Origin: Armatimonadota bacterium
GTDB lineage: Bacteria; Armatimonadota; UBA5829; DSUL01
Length of the DNA stretch: 64,000 bases
NCBI GenBank assembly: GCA_025998755.1
Contig: AP024674.1
Coordinates: 1,726,162-1,790,161 of the forward strand
Direction: 5' to 3'
Position numbers and translations under genes: made by a program. The notes under the pieces are model-generated. The model was not told where the DNA came from and did no database searches. It saw nothing but the letters and a program-made list of their open reading frames with translations. This document shows, piece by piece, positions 47,434-55,929 of the stretch (positions are counted from its first letter, which is position 1; each line of letters opens with the position of its first letter).

Positions 47434-47522
47434 CCGGCAAGATCCTGCCCCGGCAACTGGGCTGCGGGACGGGAAATGCGTCTTGGACAATACGGACAGG
47501 AGGCTCGAAAGAGACCGCACAC

Positions 47523-48554
47523 ATGACTATGGACCCGGCAAGAAACGGCAAGGTGAGAGTCGCTGTGGTCGGCGTAGGAATCGGCCGGCTGCACCTGGAA
47601 GGCTACCGCACCCATCCGGACGCCGAGATCGTCGCGATCGCGGACGTCAACGAGGAGCGCGCAAAGGCGACAGCGGAGGAGTTCGGCGGTCCCCGCGTCT
47701 ACACGGATTACGAGAAGATGCTTCAGCAGGAGGACCTGGACGGGGTGAGCGTCTGCACGCCGAACAGCCTGCATGCTCCCGTCGCCATCGCCGCCTTCGA
47801 GTCCGGCTGCCACGTGCTCTGCGAGAAGCCCATCGCAACCAGCGCCGCAGAAGGGCAGAAGATGGTGGAAGCGGGAAAGAAGGCCGGGAAAATCTTTATG
47901 ATGGCCTTCAACAACCGTTTCCGGGGAGACACACAGGTCCTGAAGACCTACATCGAACAGGGGCGCCTGGGCCGCATCTATTATGCCAAGACCGGCTGGA
48001 TCCGGCGCAGGGGCATCCCCGGGATGGGCGGATGGTTTACCACGAAGGCCATGTCCGGCGGCGGCCCGCTGATTGATCTGGGCGTGCACGTGCTGGACCT
48101 CACGATGTATCTCATGGGCAACCCGAAGCCTGTCTCGGCCTACGGTAGCACTTACGCCGAGTTCGGGCCGCGGATGCCGGGCGGCGAGAAGTATGACGTG
48201 GAGGATTTGGCGGCGGCAATCGTCAAGTTTTCCGACGGCGCCACGGTGTTCCTGGAGGCGAGTTGGGCGTCCAACATCGAACGCGAGCGCTTCTATGTGA
48301 CGCTGATGGGCACCGAAGGAGGAGCCGACCTGGAGCCGCTCCGGATCTACACAGAGGAGAACGGCCATCAGGTGGACATCGCCCCGCAGGCGCCGGCGGT
48401 CCACGGACATCACGCGGAGGCGCGTCACTTCGTGGACTGTATCAAAGAGAACAGGACGCCGCTCGCCACCGGCGAGCACGGACTTGACGTTGTGAAGATC
48501 CTGGACGCCATCTACCAGTCCGCCGGGACGGGGGAGATGGTCAGGATCGCTTGA
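47523..48554 (+). CDS. Gfo/Idh/MocA family oxidoreductase
   Basis: A 343-residue NAD(P)-dependent sugar or polyol oxidoreductase. The N-terminal Rossmann motif is 'VAVVGVGIGRLHL', the dinucleotide end is marked by 'VSVCTPNSLHAPVAIAA', and the conserved catalytic-site 'CEKPIA' lysine is present. The C-terminal domain has 'GGGPLIDLGVHVLDL' with its conserved aspartate and histidine. The substrate is unknown. Coupling to a sugar isomerase gene 47 bases downstream suggests a shared inositol- or sugar-type pathway. A second ATG lies six bases on. Confidence 0.92.
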   Translation: MTMDPARNGKVRVAVVGVGIGRLHLEGYRTHPDAEIVAIADVNEERAKATAEEFGGPRVYTDYEKMLQQEDLDGVSVCTPNSLHAPVAIAAFESGCHVLCEKPIATSAAEGQKMVEAGKKAGKIFMMAFNNRFRGDTQVLKTYIEQGRLGRIYYAKTGWIRRRGIPGMGGWFTTKAMSGGGPLIDLGVHVLDLTMYLMGNPKPVSAYGSTYAEFGPRMPGGEKYDVEDLAAAIVKFSDGATVFLEASWASNIERERFYVTLMGTEGGADLEPLRIYTEENGHQVDIAPQAPAVHGHHAEARHFVDCIKENRTPLATGEHGLDVVKILDAIYQSAGTGEMVRIA

Positions 48555-48601
48555 CCCGGCGGCCCTTCGGGGCGGCAACATCAGGGGAGGAGTCTGCAAC
48601 A

Positions 48602-49585
48602 ATGAAGATCGGCGTATTCACGGTTCTGATGAGCGACCAGCCGCTGGAGCAGGTGCTAGACTTTCTGGCGGAAAACGGCGTGGAAGCCATCGAGCTGGGG
48701 ACGGGCAACTATCCGGGCAACGCCCACTGCAACCCGGACCAGTTGCTGGAGAGCGACAAGGCGCGCAAAGATCTGTTGAAAGCTGTGGAGAAGCGGGGAC
48801 TTATCATCAGCGCCCTGTCCTGCCACGGCAACCCCATCCATCCCAACAAGCAGATCGCGCAGGAGCACCACGACACGCACCGGAAGACGGTGCTGCTGGC
48901 GGAGAAGCTGGGGCTGGACACGGTGATCGGGTTCTCGGGCTGCCCGGGCGACTCGCCCACCGCCAAGCGCCCCAACTGGGTGACCTGCCCGTGGCCTCCG
49001 GACTATCTGGAGACGCTGGAATGGCAGTGGAAGCGCAAGGTCATTCCCTACTGGAAGCAGGAGGCGAAGTTCGCGCGCGAGCACGGTGTGCGGTTGGCCT
49101 TCGAGATGCATCCCGGCTTTGTGGTCTACAACCCGGAGACGCTGCTGCGGCTGCGCAAGGCGTGCGGAGACAACATCGGTTCCAACTTCGACCCGAGCCA
49201 TCTCTGGTGGCAGGGGATGGATCCGGTGCTGGCCATCCGGACTCTGAAGGACTGCATCTTCCACTTCCACGCCAAGGACTGCCGGATTGACCCGGCCAAC
49301 ACGTCCATCAATGGCGTGCTGGACACCAAGAACTACGTAGATCCGGAAGCGCCGATGGCGAACGAGGCCAAGCGCTCCTGGATCTTCCGGACCATCGGCT
49401 ACGGGCACGACGCGGCCGTCTGGAGGGACATCATCTCGGAGCTGCAGCTGGCCGGTTATGATCATGTGCTGTCCATCGAACACGAGGACAGTCTGATGTC
49501 GGCCCGGGAAGGACTGCTGAAGGCGGTCAACTTCCTGAAGCCGATGCTGATTACGGAGAAGCTCGGCGCGGCCTGGTGGGCGTGA
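48602..49585 (+). CDS. Sugar phosphate isomerase/epimerase (xylose isomerase-like TIM barrel)
   Basis: A 327-residue AP-endonuclease-2/xylose-isomerase-type TIM barrel. Metal-site residues are recognisable in 'LAFEMHPGF' (Glu), 'NFDPSHLWW' (Asp, His), 'FHFHAKDC' (His) and 'VLSIEHED' (Glu). These enzymes isomerise or epimerise sugars or inositol derivatives. A GGGGAGGAG ribosome site precedes the ATG. It forms a two-gene unit with the oxidoreductase and is followed by a clear terminator. Confidence 0.92.
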   Translation: MKIGVFTVLMSDQPLEQVLDFLAENGVEAIELGTGNYPGNAHCNPDQLLESDKARKDLLKAVEKRGLIISALSCHGNPIHPNKQIAQEHHDTHRKTVLLAEKLGLDTVIGFSGCPGDSPTAKRPNWVTCPWPPDYLETLEWQWKRKVIPYWKQEAKFAREHGVRLAFEMHPGFVVYNPETLLRLRKACGDNIGSNFDPSHLWWQGMDPVLAIRTLKDCIFHFHAKDCRIDPANTSINGVLDTKNYVDPEAPMANEAKRSWIFRTIGYGHDAAVWRDIISELQLAGYDHVLSIEHEDSLMSAREGLLKAVNFLKPMLITEKLGAAWWA

Positions 49586-49620
49586 CCCCGGCGAACCGGT
49601 TCTGAGCCTTTGTGACCGGA

Positions 49621-49657
49621 GGGGCGGTCTCCCGAAAGGAGCCGCCCCGTTCTTTTT
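49621..49657 (+). terminator. Rho-independent terminator after the isomerase gene
   Basis: Stem GGGGCGG/CCGCCCC plus an inner CTCC/GGAG (49621-49648, one bulged T, CGAAA loop) is followed by GTTCTTTTT. It lies 35 bases after the stop. Confidence 0.88.
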
Positions 49658-49685
49658 GCCGCCGGGTCCAGCGTGGAGCTATCAT
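49656..49685 (+). promoter_or_regulatory. Candidate promoter of the YggS-division cluster
   Basis: TTGCCG (49656-49661) and TATCAT (49680-49685) with an 18-base spacer, overlapping the T-tract of the preceding terminator and 50 bases before the YggS start. Confidence 0.5.
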
Positions 49686-49735
49686 GCCTCGCTGCCGGCT
49701 TGTGCCGGAGAAGAAGGGATTGACCGGAACGGGAA

Positions 49736-50413
49736 ATGAATCAGGGAACCATCCGCGACAACCTGATGCGAGTCCGGGAAAACATTGCCCGCGCCGCTGG
49801 AAAGGCCGGACGTGATCCTTCCGAGATCACGCTGGTCTGCGTCTCCAAGACCAAACCCGCAGAGCTGGTGAGGGAGGCTCTGGAGGCAGGAGCGACGGAC
49901 TTCGGCGAGAACTACGTGCAGGAAGCCGAGGAAAAGATCCCGCAGGTCGGCGCCGGAGCGCGCTGGCACATGATCGGGCATCTGCAGTCCAACAAGGCGG
50001 CAAAAGCGGCGGCGCTGTTCCAGATGATCCAATCGGTGGACAGTGTGAAGCTCGTCCGGCGTCTGGGCCGGGCAGCAAGAGATCTCGGCCGGACGATAGA
50101 TGTTCTAATCGAAGTGAACGTGGGCGGCGAGCAGACCAAGACAGGAGCAGCCCCGGAAGAGGTTCCGGCCGTGGTGGAAGCGGCGCTTTCCGAGGAGGGA
50201 CTGCGGTTGATGGGGGTGATGGGGATACCGCCTTTCCTGCCCGACCCGGAACAGGTCCGCCCCTATTTCGCGGAGCTCAGGAGAATCTTCGAGACGTTGC
50301 CGCCTGAACACCGCCGGGTGCTTTCGATGGGGATGTCGGCGGACTATGAAGCGGCCATTGCCGAAGGATCCACCATGGTGCGGATCGGCACGGCGGTGTT
50401 CGGAGCAAGATAG
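49736..50413 (+). CDS. Pyridoxal phosphate homeostasis protein YggS/YlmE (PLPBP)
   Basis: A 225-residue single-domain alanine-racemase-like TIM barrel that holds pyridoxal phosphate on K38 in 'VCVSKTKP'. Further blocks are 'FGENYVQEAEEK', 'WHMIGHLQSNKA', 'VNVGGEQTKTG' and the phosphate-binding 'LSMGMSADYEAAI' with 'VRIGTAVFGAR'. It buffers PLP and affects amino-acid balance. It is the usual first member of the ylm cluster beside sepF. Confidence 0.95.
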   Translation: MNQGTIRDNLMRVRENIARAAGKAGRDPSEITLVCVSKTKPAELVREALEAGATDFGENYVQEAEEKIPQVGAGARWHMIGHLQSNKAAKAAALFQMIQSVDSVKLVRRLGRAARDLGRTIDVLIEVNVGGEQTKTGAAPEEVPAVVEAALSEEGLRLMGVMGIPPFLPDPEQVRPYFAELRRIFETLPPEHRRVLSMGMSADYEAAIAEGSTMVRIGTAVFGAR

Positions 50414-50734
50414 GCAGGGCTTCTACAGGCCGGAAAGTCCGGAAAAAAATGCGCATTTCCGGTGCAGGTTCCGGGCTGCAGGGTGTAGAATAGAGTCGGT
50501 ACTGTTGCCCTTTCCGAAAACAAAGAGGGCGGCCGCGGGCGCCTTGCTCCTATCCGGGCGCCGGAAAGCGGAAAGACCCTCAAAACAAACAAGAGCAGTC
50601 CCGGGAACAAGGATGGATCCGTCAACCGGGACGATGACAGCCCCTGTGCATCCTCGCCCGTGCGTACGGCTGATCAATCACAACTCTCGGCCGCCGGCGG
50701 AACGCCGCGGTCGTCAGGGAGCGCTCACCGCTAG
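50414..50734. other. Intergenic region upstream of sepF
   Basis: This 321-base gap has an inverted repeat CCGGAAA/TTTCCGG (50439-50462) and a TAGAAT hexamer (50486-50491) that could be the -10 of a sepF promoter, but its -35 is poor. No small gene with a ribosome site was found. Confidence 0.4.
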
Positions 50735-51172
50735 ATGAACGACATGCTGCTCGATGATTTCGATGAGCCCAGAGGCCTCTGGGACCGGCTGAAGGACAGG
50801 TTCGGAATGACGGCCGAGGAGGAGGACGAGGATGTCCCCGAATCGCGTCCCCAGCGCAGGAAGGGAGTTCCCCTGAGGATGCATTCCGCCCGAGTGAACC
50901 GGGTCTCGGTCTGGCACGCAGCAGAGAGCTTCGAGACCGCCAGGCAGGCGGCGGACGGTCTGAAAGAGGGCCGTCCTCAGGTGGTGAACCTTGAGAACAC
51001 CAGTCCGGAGCTGTCCGAGCGGATCATTGACTTCCTGAACGGGGTGATCTACGCGCTGGACGGATACGTGGAGAAGGTGGGACACAAGGTCTTCTTCTTC
51101 ACGCCCAGCAACATGGTGATCGACGTCGAGGACGTAGCCCCCCGCCAGAAAAACCTGTTCTCGGGCAACTGA
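50735..51172 (+). CDS. sepF: Cell division protein SepF
   Basis: A 145-residue FtsZ-associated protein that tethers the Z ring to the membrane. The N-terminal amphipathic, acidic segment is followed by the SepF fold at about 55-140, with 'VVNLENTSPELSERIIDFLNGVIYALDG' and 'HKVFFFTPSNMVID'. It lies in the ylm-type cluster with YggS, YggT and DivIVA. SepF without FtsA nearby is typical of Firmicutes, Actinobacteria and Cyanobacteria. Confidence 0.95.
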   Translation: MNDMLLDDFDEPRGLWDRLKDRFGMTAEEEDEDVPESRPQRRKGVPLRMHSARVNRVSVWHAAESFETARQAADGLKEGRPQVVNLENTSPELSERIIDFLNGVIYALDGYVEKVGHKVFFFTPSNMVIDVEDVAPRQKNLFSGN

Positions 51173-51214
51173 GGCGCTCCTGACGCGCTCGTCCGCCGGG
51201 GGGAGCACACACTG

Positions 51215-52018
51215 ATGAGAATCGCATTCCTGGGCACGGGAGCCATGGGCGGAGCGCTGGTGCGCGGCGTTTTGGAGTCCGGATTCCGCTCGGCCGCGGA
51301 CATTCTTGCCTTCGACCCGGACACCTATCGCCTGAACGCTCTGGCGCAGGAAACAGGGGTTTGCGCGTGCGGCGGCATCATTGAGGCCGCGCGCGAGGCC
51401 GGAGCGGTGGTTCTGTGCGTCAAGCCAGCGCTGGCTCAGCAGGTGGCCCGCGAGTGCGCCCCTGCGATGGGCCCGGGCAAACTGCTCATCAGCATCGCGG
51501 CCGGCGTGCGCATCGCCAGCCTTCAGGACGTGCTTCCGGAAGGCACGGCGATCATCCGCGCCATGCCGAACACCCCGGCCACCATCCGGCGCGGAGCCAC
51601 GGCCATCTGCGCCGGGCCGGGCGTCACCCCGGAACAGCTGGAGCTTGCGGCGGGACTCTTCGGAGCAGTGGGAATCACCGTCACGGTGGAGGAAAAGCTG
51701 ATGGACGCGGTGACGGGCCTTTCCGGCAGCGGTCCTGCATTCATCTACACGGTCATCGAAGCTCTCTCTGACGGCGGCGTCAGTCAGGGGTTGAGTCGGG
51801 ATGTGGCGATAACCCTTGCAGCCCAAACCTGCGCGGGCGCGGCGGAGCTTGTTCTCGGCTCTGGGAAGCATCCGGCCGAGCTCCGGGATCAGGTGACCAG
51901 TCCCGGAGGGACCACCATCGCGGGAATTGCCGAGCTGGAGAGGGGTGGTTTGCGCTCCGCCCTCATCAGCGCTGTTCAGGCGGCCGCACGCCGCGCGAAG
52001 GAGCTTTCGGAGCAGTGA
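51215..52018 (+). CDS. proC: Pyrroline-5-carboxylate reductase
   Basis: Last step of proline synthesis, reducing pyrroline-5-carboxylate with NAD(P)H. The 267-residue protein has the N-terminal Rossmann motif 'IAFLGTGAMGGALV', 'IRAMPNTPA' and the C-terminal signature 'GSGPAFIYTVIEALSDGGV' with 'VTSPGGTTIAGI'. It sits between sepF and yggT, as in several Firmicutes and Cyanobacteria, and its stop overlaps the yggT start (GTGA). Confidence 0.95.
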   Translation: MRIAFLGTGAMGGALVRGVLESGFRSAADILAFDPDTYRLNALAQETGVCACGGIIEAAREAGAVVLCVKPALAQQVARECAPAMGPGKLLISIAAGVRIASLQDVLPEGTAIIRAMPNTPATIRRGATAICAGPGVTPEQLELAAGLFGAVGITVTVEEKLMDAVTGLSGSGPAFIYTVIEALSDGGVSQGLSRDVAITLAAQTCAGAAELVLGSGKHPAELRDQVTSPGGTTIAGIAELERGGLRSALISAVQAAARRAKELSEQ

Positions 52019-52287
52019 GACTGCTGATCGGCATCTTGCAGGTGTACCAGTGGATCATCATCGCGCGTGCGGTGGTGAGCTGGATCCCGACGATACCGCG
52101 GTATCACCCGGCGGTACGTCTGCTGGAGGATCTGACGGAGCCGGTGCTGCGGCCCCTGCGCCGACTGATTCCGCCGGAGAAGACCGCCTATGTGGACTTT
52201 ACTCCGCTGATCGTGTTTTTCCTCATCAGTTTTCTCATCCGCGTGCTCGCCAACCTGGCGGCGCCGGCCAGGACGATCGGAATATGA
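52015..52287 (+). CDS. YggT/YlmG family membrane protein
   Basis: A 90-residue protein with two membrane helices (about 3-22 and 62-82) and the family motif 'RAVVSWIP' followed by 'LTEPVLRPLRRLIPP'. YggT/YlmG proteins are linked to division and nucleoid or plastid distribution; the molecular role is not settled. GTG start overlaps proC, showing translational coupling. Confidence 0.92.
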   Translation: MRLLIGILQVYQWIIIARAVVSWIPTIPRYHPAVRLLEDLTEPVLRPLRRLIPPEKTAYVDFTPLIVFFLISFLIRVLANLAAPARTIGI

Positions 52288-52311
52288 CCCGAGAAATGGG
52301 GAGGCAGTATC

Positions 52312-52914
52312 ATGAAGATAACAGCCATAGACCTGACGCACAGGAAGTTCGCCCGCAGCTTCCGGGGCTATCGTCCACAGGAGGTGGACGACCTTCTCCG
52401 CGAACTGGCTGCGGAGCTTGAGGAGAGCGCGCGCGACCGCGCGCGGATGCAGGACCAGATCGAGCGTCTGCATGCCGAGGTGGCCCGCTACCGGGAGATG
52501 GAGCAGACCCTGAATAACGCAGTGCTGCTGGCCCAGAAGACGGCTGACGAAGTGCAGGCCAGCGCCCGGCGAGACGCCGAGTCCGTCGTGCGAGAGGCGG
52601 AGCTGCGGGCAGAACGGCTTAACGCCGAAGCCCACCGGCAGCGGCAGGATCTGCTAAACGAGATCCGGCGGCTCCAGGAGCGGCGTGAAGAACTCGAAGA
52701 CGCCCTTCGTTGCGCGGCTCGCGACCTGCTGGAATGGCTGGAGCGCCGGAGATTTGACCGGGTGGTCGCAATGCCGGCGGATGACGTGCGGGTAGCGGAT
52801 TCCGGCGAGCAGGTGCATCAGCTTCGCCTGACGGAATCCTCGGCGGAGGAAACATCTGGCGGCGAGGCAATGGCGGCTGAGACGCTGGCGGCCGAGGGGC
52901 CCGAAAGCCGCTGA
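52312..52914 (+). CDS. divIVA: DivIVA domain protein
   Basis: A 200-residue coiled-coil protein that binds curved membrane at poles or septa. The N-terminal DivIVA module has 'DLTHRKFARSFRGYRPQEVDDLL', a phenylalanine/arginine tip region, then a long heptad-rich coiled coil to about 150 and an acidic tail. It closes the ylm-type division cluster. A GGGGAGG site precedes the ATG. Confidence 0.93.
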   Translation: MKITAIDLTHRKFARSFRGYRPQEVDDLLRELAAELEESARDRARMQDQIERLHAEVARYREMEQTLNNAVLLAQKTADEVQASARRDAESVVREAELRAERLNAEAHRQRQDLLNEIRRLQERREELEDALRCAARDLLEWLERRRFDRVVAMPADDVRVADSGEQVHQLRLTESSAEETSGGEAMAAETLAAEGPESR

Positions 52915-53004
52915 CAGAAGACACAACTAAGTATAGACTTTGACCTCGAACCTATACACTCAAGTCCGACGGGAGGGACTTCCGTCTCACATTGGGAGGC
53001 GGGA

Positions 53005-53427
53005 GTGGAGTTAGCGCGCGCCATCTTCGCCGTCTTTTTCGCCCTGGCCGTCCTGGCGCTGTGGCTGGTGCTCATCTACTTCACCATCCAGTCCCTGCGG
53101 ACGTGGAGGAGAGAAAAACGCGCGCCGGTCGAGACCCTTCGGGCCTCCGTCTCCCGCTGCTACGAACAAGAGGATTTCGTGCTGCAGTACGCCGATCGCG
53201 TGGTGGCGCATCATTTGGTGGAGTTCACGGCGGAGGACGGACGCAGATTCACCTTTTCGATGACGCCGGGGCAGTTCCGGCAGTTCGACGAAGGCGACAA
53301 CGGGATCCTTCGCATCCGCAATGAAAGTTTCGTCTCTTTCGAGTCCCTGACCGGGACGGGACAGGCCATCTATCAAAGCGGCAGTGACGCCGAGCGCGTC
53401 TACCGGCGCATCGTCCGCGGCAAATGA
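53005..53427 (+). CDS. Membrane-anchored DUF2500-like protein
   Basis: A 140-residue protein with one N-terminal transmembrane helix (about 5-28), a basic stop-transfer segment and a small beta domain ('DRVVAHHLVEFTAEDGRRFTFSMTP', 'FDEGDNGILRIRNESFVSFE') like DUF2500 proteins. Function unknown. The GTG start follows GGGAGG by five bases. The 90-base upstream gap has two inverted repeats (GTATAG/CTATAC and AAGTCC/GGACTT), possibly regulatory. Its stop overlaps the next start (ATGA). Confidence 0.75.
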   Translation: MELARAIFAVFFALAVLALWLVLIYFTIQSLRTWRREKRAPVETLRASVSRCYEQEDFVLQYADRVVAHHLVEFTAEDGRRFTFSMTPGQFRQFDEGDNGILRIRNESFVSFESLTGTGQAIYQSGSDAERVYRRIVRGK

Positions 53428-53711
53428 CGCAGGATGAAAAGGCGCCGGTTCGGCTGAAGGTCCGGGTGACACCCAAAAGCTCGCGCGAAAGCGTCACGTC
53501 GGGGGGTGACGGCGTGCTGCACGTGCGGGTTAACGCCCCTCCCGCGGAGGGACAGGCCAATCGGGCCGTTGTGGCAGCCCTCGCCAAGGCTCTGCGGATC
53601 CCCAAATCGAACATCAGTATTGTCTCGGGAGAGACATCCCGCTCAAAGACTGTAGAGATCCGCGGCATCTCCCGAAATGAGATACAGGAACGCCTGCCGC
53701 CCGCCGGCTAG
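53424..53711 (+). CDS. YggU/DUF167 family protein
   Basis: A 95-residue protein with the DUF167 pattern 'LKVRVTPKSSRESV', 'LHVRVNAPPAEGQANRAVVAALAKAL' and 'SGETSRSKTVEI'. Members are often found near yggT; the biochemical role is unknown. Confidence 0.92.
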   Translation: MTQDEKAPVRLKVRVTPKSSRESVTSGGDGVLHVRVNAPPAEGQANRAVVAALAKALRIPKSNISIVSGETSRSKTVEIRGISRNEIQERLPPAG

Positions 53712-53751
53712 GCAGCGTCCACACTCGGGAAGAGACCGCGGAGCGCTTGCA

Positions 53752-55635
53752 TTGAGGCAAAAAGCCTTTTCAGCCACACTCGCCATCGCGGCAGTCCTGC
53801 TGCTGCATCTGCTCGCGCACTCGCCGTCTTGGGCCGCGGGGTTGAGACTGCGGGCCGAGCGCCATTCGATAGCCGTTCTGGACGAGAGCGGGAGGAAGTT
53901 GGGCGCTTTCGTGCGTCCCGAATCCGACCTGGATCTGTCCGGGCAAGAGACATTCAGACCGGTTCTGGTCCGGGCGGAGGCCGGATCCGGGCGTATGGTC
54001 TGGAGATCTTCACTGGATTACGAGGTGGAGGTTGCCCTGGAGACCAGAACTTCGCCGCCGCGGGTTGAGGCGCGTGTGAAAGCCCGGAACCTCTCTGCGA
54101 CGGCCCGGCAAGTGTATCTCTATTTCCCGTTCGAGCGCGAGGATGTGATGGAGCATCCCCGGTTGATCAGCTTCGCGGTGGACGGCGATGAGCTTCTGCC
54201 ATTCGAACGGGAGATGCCCGGAGAGGGCATCACGGCTTTCTGGAGTACGTCCGACCTGAACCTGGCCCGCCCCGACGCTGAACTGCTTCTGCCCGTGGTG
54301 GCGGCTCAGATTCCCAGCGGATTCTTGGTGGCCGGTTTCGATCCCGCCTCCGCCTTCGCCATCCGATTTCACAGAGAGGTACGGCTGGAGTTCGCGCGCC
54401 GCTTCTTCCTGCCGGCGGGAAACGGTATGGAGGATGCCATGCCTTTGAGTCTCTGCACCGCGTGGAACCGGCACTACGCGTTCTACATCGGCAAGGCGCC
54501 GGAGGGCATGGGGTGGGCGCAAATCTACAGGGAATGGTTCCTGGAACTCAACCCATCCCGCCTTCGGGCACGTCCCGGCCTTCACACGCTGCTGCCAGCT
54601 CAACGCGCAACGGCCCCGGCGTCAGAAGGACAATCCCCAGCAGGAGGGGATGAGGAACCGCAGGAAGGGATGCGAGGAAAGATTCTGCTGGAGTTTCTGG
54701 GCCGGGCAGCGTCCGGCCCGGACGGACGACCGGATCCGGCGGCGCAGGACAGCCTTGTTCTGACTCCCAGAGGACAGCCCGTCCCGGACCGGGATGGATG
54801 GAAGGTGAACATCAGCCCCCGGTTCTCCTTTGGGAAGAAGCTCTTGCTTCAGCTGGAGGAGATTGACGCCTCCCGATGGGCGGGAGCGCTTCTGGACACA
54901 GGCTCGGACGCAAACAGGGTGGACCGCAACCGCCGGCTGCCCCCCTACCCCTTCTTCCCGCATCACCACGCGGCGGCAGAGCTCCTGTGCGAAGCGCGGA
55001 AACGCATCGAGGGACGGGGGCTTGTGCTGGCGGCCCGGACCGATCACCCGGCCAGCCCGGCCCTGGAGATGGCCGATCTGCTGGTGGCAGATGCTTCCAC
55101 GGACCGGATCGCAGGGGTGCGGCTGGCGGCAGGTTCCCTGCCTGTTGCGGCGGGCCGATCGTCAGACCGGGCAACCTGGCTCCGGGCACTGTTCTTCGGA
55201 TGCGTGCCTCCGACGGAGAGCCCCGCCGGTTTCCCTGCGGCAGGATTGTTCGCTGCGCTGGGCGAAGCCGCCGTTACGGACGGTTCGCCGCGTCCGGACC
55301 GCCTGGAGTTCGCCTCGCCATCGGGGGAGATATGGGTCACCGTGCGCAACGTGGATCCGTTGCCAACGGAGCGACCCGTCTCATTTTCGGCCAGCCTCCA
55401 GACGCGCGCAGGACAGCAGTCGTGGGAAGTTTTCTCCTGGTCACCGATGGAAGGCCTGCAGATCCACGGCCAGAGGAACACTTCCGGCCTGCCGAATCTG
55501 ACCGTGACAATGCCTCTTGCTCCCGGAGACACCGGGATCCTCTTTGCCGTGCCCTCCTCCCTGGCGTCGCAAGAACCTTACGCTAGCCTCAGGAAGCCGA
55601 AAACCCTTCAGAACGTTCAGCAGACAGGGAACTGA
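53752..55635 (+). CDS. Large exported protein of unknown function
   Basis: A 627-residue protein with a clear signal peptide (hydrophobic about 7-22, cleavage near 'SWAAG'), a beta-rich body with 'VYLYFPFERED' and 'WNRHYAFYIGKAPEGMGWAQIYREWF', and a C-terminal beta domain. I recognise no family motif. It could be a cell-surface or carbohydrate-related protein. The start is a TTG with GGAG eight bases upstream, which gives an intact signal peptide; no ATG or GTG fits better. It is not obviously part of a functional cluster. Confidence 0.75.
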   Translation: MRQKAFSATLAIAAVLLLHLLAHSPSWAAGLRLRAERHSIAVLDESGRKLGAFVRPESDLDLSGQETFRPVLVRAEAGSGRMVWRSSLDYEVEVALETRTSPPRVEARVKARNLSATARQVYLYFPFEREDVMEHPRLISFAVDGDELLPFEREMPGEGITAFWSTSDLNLARPDAELLLPVVAAQIPSGFLVAGFDPASAFAIRFHREVRLEFARRFFLPAGNGMEDAMPLSLCTAWNRHYAFYIGKAPEGMGWAQIYREWFLELNPSRLRARPGLHTLLPAQRATAPASEGQSPAGGDEEPQEGMRGKILLEFLGRAASGPDGRPDPAAQDSLVLTPRGQPVPDRDGWKVNISPRFSFGKKLLLQLEEIDASRWAGALLDTGSDANRVDRNRRLPPYPFFPHHHAAAELLCEARKRIEGRGLVLAARTDHPASPALEMADLLVADASTDRIAGVRLAAGSLPVAAGRSSDRATWLRALFFGCVPPTESPAGFPAAGLFAALGEAAVTDGSPRPDRLEFASPSGEIWVTVRNVDPLPTERPVSFSASLQTRAGQQSWEVFSWSPMEGLQIHGQRNTSGLPNLTVTMPLAPGDTGILFAVPSSLASQEPYASLRKPKTLQNVQQTGN

Positions 55636-55929
55636 CGCGCCCCGGAGCGCGCCTTCTCCTTGCAACTTTTCCTCTCCGGAGCGTTTCGGAGATGTTGTAT
55701 AAGTTTTGCGGGAACGCTCGCGACTGCGTTGTTCCACACCTTTTTCCACAGCCTGTGGAAAACCGGCCGGTTTGTAGTAGAATGCCGCTGCAAAGACGGC
55801 CAGCCCTTCGCCGGACGTTGTGGAAACAGGCTGCGGAAAACGCTTTGCCACTGTGCCCGTGGGAGTGGATGGTTCGCGGCAGGAAACGCAAACCGTTCCG
55901 CGACCTGTCCGCAACTGGAAACTGATGAG
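55636..55929. other. Intergenic region with DnaA-box-like sequences
   Basis: Two 9-mers matching TTWTNCACA face each other at 55742-55750 (plus) and 55754-55762 (minus). Looser matches lie at 55730-55738 and 55819-55827. A TAGAAT hexamer (55778-55783) with TGGAAA 16 bases upstream overlaps the boxes. Open frames cross this stretch but have no coding features. Confidence 0.5.

Noticed and set aside
52936-52975. Promoter TTGACC with TATACA upstream of the DUF2500-like gene
   Set aside because: The spacing between the hexamers is only seven bases, too short for a sigma70 promoter.
55636-55929. Chromosomal replication origin
   Set aside because: Only four box-like sites, no AT-rich unwinding element and none of dnaA, dnaN, gyrB, rpmH or parAB nearby; kept only as a possible DnaA-controlled region.
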